Source: Artocarpus heterophyllus (Eukaryota > Streptophyta > Magnoliopsida > Rosales > Moraceae). From it: a stretch of 64,000 bases of DNA. The notes below the pieces were generated by a model. That model had not been told where the DNA came from. It saw only the letters and a program-made list of their open reading frames with translations, and made no database searches. Positions 57,842 to 64,000 of this stretch are shown here, in pieces. The stretch is from assembly GCA_025403435.1 (NCBI GenBank), contig CM046349.1, forward strand, positions 22,218,004 through 22,282,003, read 5' to 3'. How positions within the stretch are numbered: the stretch's first letter is position 1; each line of letters starts with the position of its first letter. The position numbers were made by a program, and so were the translations under genes.

Positions 57842-58394
57842 GTCAAGCTTGTAATCAGCTCAAATTTTACAAGATCAAGTCTATGGAAGGATTTCAGAAA
57901 CTTTCCCATTATTGGCACACATGTGGCTGATCATTTGTGCAAGTTGTTGAAGAGCATTAATTACACTTTCCTTTAACTGTTGGGCGTGTAAATAGCTGAA
58001 TATCAGCCATTGAGACTTTCCTTTCTTTTGGTTTTTATTTTAGGCTTAAATTAGGATTAGTAGTTATGTTTAAATTTTTCAACTTTCCTTTGTAATTTTG
58101 GCCTATAAATAGGCTTTTCTAAGGTTAATGAATGGATTGATGAATGTTTATTTCTGAGCGAGAAAATTCTTTTTTTGGTTCTTTGACGAACTACATGAAC
58201 TCTTCAGATCAATCTGGGCGTTCAACCCTGACTTATCAATCAAGCTTTCTGTGGCGTCTATGATATACCAAGGTTCTTACTTCGATATAAGCAACAGGTC
58301 GCGGTGATTTCCATCCAAATCTAAGTAGAAACGGTCTTGGGCCTTTTTTTTATTGATAACGGGTTTCGTCAATATATTGGCGAGGTTCTTATCA
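57619..58394 (+). repeat. Element D 3' LTR
   Basis: TGATGGAGACGTGGGG...GTTCTTATCA. TATA box CTATAAATAG at about 58103-58112. Lacks about ten bases of the 5' LTR near 58250. Confidence 0.93.
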
Positions 58395-58399
58395 CTTAT

Positions 58400-59215
58400 C
58401 CTCGACAATCTCGCCGAGGCCATTCCTGATGAATCATTCTTGGAGAATCTCCAAGGAGAGAACTATGAAGGTTTGTTCCACGCTGCCTTCTGTTCCACCA
58501 CCAAGGTAAGCAAAACTCCTATCCTGAGCTCCTTTTAACTTTTGGATTTCGTTGTGTTCTAACCTTCATCTTCTCAGGCCTACGCATTTTTGGAGATGGC
58601 TTATATGGCTTGGCGGAAAGTGCTTGGCTTTGAGAAGGAGATGCACAACAAGACCGTATTCGAGAAGGACATAGTCGAGAAGGAGCTCAAGTCCAAGAAC
58701 ATCAAGCTTGATCAAATTAAGGAGTCTCTTTCTCAAGCGAAAGCCAAGGCTAACAAGGGGACAGAAGAGGCTAAACAGGTGAAGGCAAAGGCCGAGTAGG
58801 CGAAGGAGGCAGCCCAAGGGGGGAGGAATGAGGCCGACCAGTCCTGGGACAAGGTCAATCACCTAAGGGAATAGCTGCAGGCCTCCCAGGCTAAGCACCA
58901 ACAATTCTTGAGGGAAGAACTACTCAGCCACTTGGCCTAGGCTATGGAGGAGTTCAAATCGTTCCTGGAGTACACATATCATTATTACTTCAGGATGACT
59001 GACCTTTGGGACTACATTATTAACAAGCATCTCGAGGCGATCAACTTTGACTAGTTGCTCATCGTCGAGCCAGAGCAGGGCAAAGTGCAACAGCCCGAGC
59101 CAGAGGGGGTTGTCAAGGTGGACGGCAAGGATGGGGGAGATGGTGGGAACGATGATGAGGCCAGGGATAGGGATCTTTTGTTTTTCTTTTCCCTATCCAG
59201 GCTCAGCAGGGGTCT
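58400..59215 (+). pseudogene. Element C antisense gene, last part (coiled coil)
   Basis: Resumes after element D. ILDNLAEAIPDESFLENLQG (about 58400-58460) matches TIREAMPDGKFFEVA in A. Exon end CSTTK|gtaag at 58505/58506; intron 2; then AYAFLEMAYMAW (58578-58613) and a long Lys/Glu/Ala coiled coil (KDIVEKELKSKNIKLDQIKE, QAKAKANKGTEEAKQVKAKA) with a TAG near 58797. LREELLSHLAXAMEEFKSFL (about 58909-58970) has the counterpart LREELSSRLAQAVEEFKGS in A. A C-terminal acidic/Gly-rich tail (VKVDGKDGGDGGNDDEARD) ends at about 59215. A coiled-coil protein of unknown function; structural or oligomerising role is only a guess. Confidence 0.72.
58506..58577 (+). other. Intron 2 of the antisense gene (element C)
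   Basis: 72 bp with GTAAGC start and CATCTTCTCAG end, inside a codon-compatible exon pair (ACC ACC AAG | GCC TAC GCA). In element A the corresponding exon also begins GCC after an AG (plus 33573-33574). Confidence 0.7.
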
Positions 59216-60035
59216 GATTATTTGTACCTCCCTACCACTTTCATTAATGAAATTTAATTTCTTTTCCAAGTTCATCGCTTTTTGGAATTTTTCTCTTAAT
59301 TTTGATCTTCAAATTTTTCTTTTCTAGATTTTTCTTTTCCAAGTGCGATTGTTCTAGGACGAAGTGTTAATTCCATTCTTTGTAAGCTTGTCGGGCTCCC
59401 AAGTTGAGAGCTCCTTGAGAATAAAGTTTGAATCTCATTTCTCTGAGTTAAATGCTTCTCGGGAAAGGAATTGAGTTTTCCCAATTCTATTTTCGTCGAG
59501 TTTAGTGTCTCAAGAACGAAATGTCTTACTTTTCCAAGTTGAATGTTCTTTAGGAACAAACTTTCTCAAAAAAAGATGTTAAGCGTTTACCGAGTTTAGC
59601 CGAGCAAGGAAGGTCTGTTTCTCGGTTGGGTAGAGCACAACAGTGTGTGGTACTCTACACCCTATCGCCCCCCTTAGACTTGCTTAAGTTCATTTGAACT
59701 TTTGCAAGTCTAACGTTGGTCGGGCGTAGTCATGCTAGGGTGACTCTATCCGGGTGGTCTATGTGGCAACAGACTAATGGTTGGCATTATGCCAACCAGC
59801 CCCTTAGTCTGATTCATCGGGAGGGCTCTCCCTCTTTGGGAGTTAGTGTCGGGTCCCTAGGACTTGAGTCATGGCACCCCTCTTCAAGGTTGTATCTTCT
59901 TAACACGCATTGCTTAGTGGAACAATGTGGGAATTAAAATTTTTATTAATGTATATATTTACAGTCTAGCCCTATTTCGTAGGTCTAGTTATAAAAGAAT
60001 GTGACTAGAGGTCAAAAAAGGTTTCTAGCTTTACT
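59216..60035 (-). other. Element C spacer between pol and antisense gene
   Basis: No gene seen. Contains the CGCCCCCCTTAGACTTGC block (about 59667-59684), the reverse counterpart of the purine block in A, and a run of short repeats of TTCTC/TTTTC around 59320-59560. Confidence 0.6.
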
Positions 60036-61190
60036 TAGCAAAAGAATTTTTTTAGAATCTCGGCGTTCCAAGGATGACCGAGCAGGTTGCCCTCCATGTC
60101 AGATAGCCTATAGGTGCTTGGTCAGACAATTTTGATAACCTTGTATGGCCCGTCCCACTTTGGACCGAAGGATCCCAGCCCTGGTAGCTGAACTGTGACC
60201 TTTTTTAGCACTAAGTCTCCAACTTTGAAGCTCCTCGGTTGGACCTATTTGTTGTAATATCGAGCAACGACTTAATTCCGAGCTATGATATAGTTCACAG
60301 TGTGGTTCCTCTTTTCCTCGAGTAGGTCAAGCTCGGACATCATGATCTCGACGTTTCAAATTTCTTCGTACTGCTCTATACTGAAGCTTGGTAGTCCAAC
60401 TTCTGCCAGGATGATGGCTTTGGCCCCATAGACGAAGGAGAATGAAGTTTCCCCAATGGTAGTCCGGGCCGTTGTTCGTAAGCCTAGAGCATCTTTGGGA
60501 GCTCATCGATCCACGCGCCTTTGAGGTCATCGAGTTGTTTCTTTAGGTTATCTTTGATCATCTTATTCATGGCTTCAACTTGCCCATTGCTCTAGGGGTA
60601 GCTTAGAGAGGATAAGACCTTCTTAATATCGAGTTGCTAGCATAGATGCAGGAGACTTGAAGATTCAAACTGTTTAACGTTGTCGGTCACAATGATATGC
60701 CAGATTCCAAACCGGCAAATTATGTTTTTTCATATAAAGTTGGTGCATTTGGCCTCGGTCATACTGGTGCATGGTTCCATTTCTACCCACTTTGCGAGGT
60801 AGTTGATGCCACAATGTAGTACTTAAATTGAGACCAGGCCTGAGGAAGGGGTCCGATAAGGTCGATGGCCCACTTGGCAAAAGGCCAAGCCAATGTTACC
60901 GAGGTGAGCGGTTCGGCGTGGTGTTCGAGCACCCTCACAAACTGCTGGCATTTGAGGCATTTTTGCGTAAAGTCCTTGCAATCCTTTCCATGGTCGGCCA
61001 GTAGTATCCTTGCCAAAGAAATTTCTGGGCCAGGGAATGTACCCCAGAGTGGTTGCCACATAGCCCCACATGGATCTCCTTCATTAAATATTGGGCTTCT
61101 CCAGGCCCTACGTACTTCAAACATGGTGTAGTGTAGCTTCGTCGATAAAGCTTTCTGCCGATCATTGAAAACCTAGTCGACTTGTTGTGA
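60036..61190 (-). pseudogene. Element C integrase, broken
   Basis: Minus strand. Begins near KLYRRSYTTPCLKYVGPGEA (61155-61095) with the zinc-binding region: EIHVGLCGNHSGVH, then CLKCQQFVRVLEHHAEPL after a frame change. AIDLIGPLPQAWSQFKYYIV (about 60867-60808) carries the first catalytic Asp. GPFKVTVQL-like and DKTPLQRPKL-like C-terminal traces extend to about 60040. Frame changes and stops near 60780 and 60600. Same domain as in element A at 31150-32300, generally better preserved in the zinc-binding part. Confidence 0.82.
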
Positions 61191-61438
61191 ATCTGGCGTG
61201 CCTCTTCTCGGTTGCTGAGAAATTTAGCTATGGTCAGGTATCAGATGATCGGGTCCATCTAGGTGGTTTCTTGCTCTTCAGCTACACTTGCTACTCCCTT
61301 GTTGATACTTGGCTCGGCTAATCTCTCGATGGGGACCAACATCAACTCACTGTCACCCAAGCCTGAGGCCAGCCAAGCAAGCATATCGGCCTTAGAATTT
61401 TTGGATCTAGGGATCTGCTTGAATGAGTAAGCTTTAAA

Positions 61439-61888
61439 CTACTCAAGCAATGCCTTGACTTCTTGTAAATATGGGGTCATGGATTCTGTTCGGGCTTGGA
61501 ACACCCTAGTAACCTGTTGGATGATGAGCATAGAGTCGCTGTGGATTCTTATGCAGTCTACCCCGAGGTCTCTGGCAATTCTGAGTCTGGCCAGGAGTGC
61601 TTCGTACTCGGCCTCATTGTTGAAGGCCTTGAAGTCAAATCGATGTGCGTAGATTGTCCTATATCCATCCGAGCTAGTTAGGACCAGCCCGACACCTGAA
61701 CGCTCAAGATAAGAGGATCCATCCACAAAGAGTTTCCATTCTGATATTGGCCCAGAGGCATGATTACCTTCGTTGCTGCTAGGAGTGTCTTGGTCTTCAA
61801 GGGGGGCCTTCTCAGCTAGTGGCGTGCTCTGCTCGGCATCAATGAACTCGGCAATGAAATCTGCAAGGGCTTGGGCCTTGATAGCCAT
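61439..61888 (-). pseudogene. Element C RNase H domain, open over 149 codons
   Basis: Minus strand. LADFIAEF linker, then WKLFVDGSSYLERSGVGLVL (about 61737-61678; first catalytic Asp), FNNEAEYEALLARLRIARDL (Glu), and CIRIHSDSMLIIQQVTRVFQ (third Asp). All catalytic residues kept and no internal stop. This is the RVT_3-type RNase H of Tat elements, as in element A. It is part of a larger broken pol frame, so I label it pseudogene. Confidence 0.9.
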
Positions 61889-61899
61889 CCTTAGGACAA

Positions 61900-63080
61900 A
61901 ATGAATATCGTATTGACCGAGTTAGAGCGACCTTTTGGCTATCTGTCCTGATATTTTTAGGCTTTAGAGGACTTGTTGGAGGGGGAACTTCGTTGGGACT
62001 CGGATAGTGTGGCCTTGAAAATACGGTCGTAGTTTTTAAGCCAAAGTGATGAGGGCAAATGAGAGTTTTTCGAGTGGAGAGTACCTCCCTTGGCACCTTG
62101 GAACACGTGGCTTGTATAGTAGACGGGCTTCTGAACTTTGTTTTTTTCTCGGACGAGGACAAGCTGACAGCCTTTTCCGACACGGCTAGGTAGGCGTATA
62201 AGACTTCTCTCGGCAAAGGTTTGGATAGGAGCGAGGGTGTGGCTAAGTACCTCTTTAAATTTTGAAAGGCTTTCTCACACTCCCTGTTCTACTCAAACCT
62301 CCCTTTGAGTGCCTAAAAAAGCGGGTGGCACTTGTCGGTCGACTAGGAGACAAACCTAGAAAGGGTTGCTACCATGCCGATGAGCTTCTGTACCTCCTTG
62401 ACTGTCTAAGGTGAATGCATATCTATAATAGCTTGAGCTTTGGTTGGGTTAACCTTGATTCCTCTTTGGTTGACTATAAATCCGAGAAAGCCCGAGCTAA
62501 CCCTAGACGCGCATTTTGCCAGGTCGAGTTTCATCCCTTATTCCTGAAGAATGTCAAAGCTCACTCGGAGATCAGCCATGTGATCTACTGCTTGGACAGA
62601 TTTGACTAGCGTGTCATCCACGTAAACTTCCATGGTTTTGCTGATTAATAGAGCAAACATTTTGTTGACTAGGCGTTGGTAGGTAGCCTCGGTATTTTTG
62701 AGTGCAAAGGGCATGACTACATAGTAGTAAAGCCCTTGGTCGGTGACGAAGGCGGTTTTTATTTGATCTTTCATAGCCATCCAAATCTGATTATAGTCGG
62801 AGTAAGCATCCATAAAGCTTAGCAGCTCGTGCCCGGTAGTTGAATCCATGAGCTGATCTATCCGGGTAGCAAAAAGTAGTCCTTAGGGCAAGCCTTATTT
62901 AGGTCGGTATAGTCGACACAAACCCACCATTTTTCATTCGCCTTCTTGACGAGAACTACATTTGCCAACCACTCTAGATACTTTACTTCTCGGATGAATC
63001 TGGCTTTTAGGAGCTTCTAGACTTCTTCATTAATGGCAGCATACCTTTTCGGGTTAAAGGCTTTCCTCTTTTGAATAACC
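61900..63080 (-). pseudogene. Element C reverse transcriptase, broken
   Basis: Minus strand. A LANVVLVKKANEKW block (about 62975-62930), LLSFMDAYSDYNQIWMAMKD (about 62822-62763), TAFVTDQGLYYYVVMPFALK, and the catalytic YVDD box (about 62623-62612) with both Asp. C-terminal connection (SFAKRVLYAYLAVSEKAV-like) near 62215-62150. A frame change between 62880 and 62850 and stops at about 62540, 62380 and 62005 break it. Confidence 0.87.
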
Positions 63081-63099
63081 GGCTTGTAGTCTAGTCGGA

Positions 63100-64000
63100 C
63101 ATTAAGCTGATGACTGATAATGCTTGGATCGATGTCGGGCATACCCTCGTGAGACCACGCAAACACATCCTGATACTCCGTGGGAGCTTTTCTAGGTCGG
63201 CCAAGATCTCAAGTTTCAGCTAAGAACCAAGTTGGACCGTTTGGTCAGGATGTGCTAGGTCCAGGTTAAATGACGCCAAATCCTCAACAGGGGCGGCTCT
63301 CACCTCCTCTTTAAGCAGACAGAGGTCGAGGTCTAAGAGCATCTTTGGCACTTGCTTGGCTGGAAGTTGCTCATTGACCTTGTAAATGGCCGAGATGTTT
63401 AGTTGCCGAGCTAATGCGGCCCTGACAGCATTAACATAGCATGCTCTAGAATCCTTTTGTTATGACCTGATTACTCCAACCCCATTGTCTGTTGGAAACT
63501 TCCTAGCCAAATGGTAGGTGGAGACCACGGCCTTCAGCGCATTTAGCGTCAAACGGTTGATAATGATGTTGTATTATGAGGGCTTATCGACGACGAGGAA
63601 GTCGATGATGCATGTTACCCGAGAAGCACCCTCACCGAAGGTGACCGGCAGGCCAACCTTCCCAACTGCTTGGACGCATTTGCCAATGAAGTCGTAAAGT
63701 GGTGTCTAGACCAAGATAAGGGTAGTGTTGCTGATTTTAAGTTTCTCGTATGCTTGTTTGAACAAGATATCAACCGAGCTGCCATTGTCGATCAACACTC
63801 ACCGAACTATGTTGTTGGCAACGACAACTCATACATATGGGCATCATTGTACGGGTGAATTAGCTTATCTGCCTCCTCCTCTATAAAGGTGATCAAAATG
63901 TCTTGCTGGTGGCAGATTTTATTCATTTGCTCAGAGATATTGATGAGCTCGCCTCTCTCGACCAGCTGAGCTTCCTAGACGTAAAAGCATTGGCAAATAG
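63100..64000 (-). pseudogene. Element C gag C-terminal/protease region, runs off window
   Basis: Minus strand. The protease active site reads VLIDNGSSVDILFKQAYEKL (about 63801-63742), with catalytic Asp intact, unlike element A's Asn. A second block YNIIINRLTLNALKAVVSTY-like follows near 63585-63510. The linker to RT (Glu- and Leu-rich) extends to about 63100. 5' gag lies outside. Confidence 0.82.

Larger units (their letters stand above)
51390..58394 (+). mobile_element. Element D: near-complete Ty3/gypsy retrotransposon nested in element C
   Basis: 7,005 bp flanked by a perfect CTTAT duplication (51385-51389 and 58395-58399). 788- and 776-bp LTRs with TG...CA ends, iMet-type PBS, gag, protease, RT, RNase H, integrase and PPT, in gypsy order. 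By eye the LTRs differ at roughly 40 positions plus a small deletion. The polyprotein is interrupted by five stop codons and two frame changes, but all main catalytic motifs except the protease glycine remain. No canonical chromodomain follows the integrase; a CRM-like chromovirus is possible, lineage not proven. Confidence 0.93.
48563..64000 (-). mobile_element. Element C: second Tat-lineage Ty3/gypsy element, minus strand, runs off the window
   Basis: Same family as element A by LTR, pol and antisense gene. On the minus strand, from the right edge: protease (partial at window end), RT, RNase H, integrase, spacer, antisense gene (on +), PPT and 3' LTR at 49205-48563. The 5' LTR and most of gag lie beyond 64000, so the target duplication cannot be tested. 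Element D (51390-58394) is inserted in the antisense gene. The protease active site keeps Asp; pol is nevertheless broken. Confidence 0.88.

Noticed and set aside
1..64000. CRISPR array, rRNA, tRNA, or bacterial operon signals
   Set aside because: No regularly spaced identical repeats, no rRNA or tRNA structure recognised; the content is plant nuclear transposons.

Overview
This looks like nuclear DNA of a flowering plant, probably a eudicot. It is AT-rich and lacks any convincing single-copy protein gene, rRNA, tRNA or CRISPR. Nearly all coding-like sequence belongs to decayed plant transposons, stacked in a way typical of pericentromeric or gene-poor chromatin. Species cannot be read from the sequence.

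Region 1-15.4 kb is a graveyard of old fragments: the 3' end of a LINE (1-750); a Helitron Rep pseudogene with HUH and tyrosine motifs but no helicase (1618-4150); a Ty1/copia LTR-gag-protease remnant (about 4165-5760); a 2.45-kb Ty3/gypsy LTR (7026-9475) carrying a 177-bp Tourist/Harbinger-like MITE; and 10.7-15.4 kb, which is mostly AT-rich or polypyrimidine DNA with one weak promoter/leader candidate on each strand.

Region 15.4-47.9 kb is one Tat-lineage Ty3/gypsy element ('element A', + strand) opened by younger insertions. A 3.9-kb antisense solo LTR (16287-20200) and a 6.6-kb non-autonomous LTR element ('B', 21153-27790, TSD AACCT) lie in its gag. An 11.6-kb Ty1/copia element ('E', 34255-45871) lies in its 3' region. 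E's own 5' LTR is split by a solo LTR of the same family (34397-36429, TSD AAACA).

Region 48.6-64 kb is a second Tat element ('C', - strand, 5' end outside the window), into which a nearly complete 7.0-kb Ty3/gypsy element ('D', 51390-58394, TSD CTTAT) has inserted.

The most interesting system is in the Tat elements. Between pol and the 3' LTR, both A and C carry a gene on the strand opposite to gag-pol. It has a similar start (MSDLSDSQN or MSGLSNSQN), a region resembling Pfam 'putative gypsy type transposon' (Transposase_28), a coiled-coil tail, small introns in corresponding places, and a G-box plus TATA arrangement about 160 bp upstream of the ATG. That arrangement resembles the sense promoter in the Tat LTR. 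Both copies are broken, but their shared layout argues for a once-functional, spliced antisense gene carried by the retrotransposon.

Positions come from reading the sequence by eye. Element boundaries supported by target-site duplications are the most reliable; domain edges within decayed genes are approximate.
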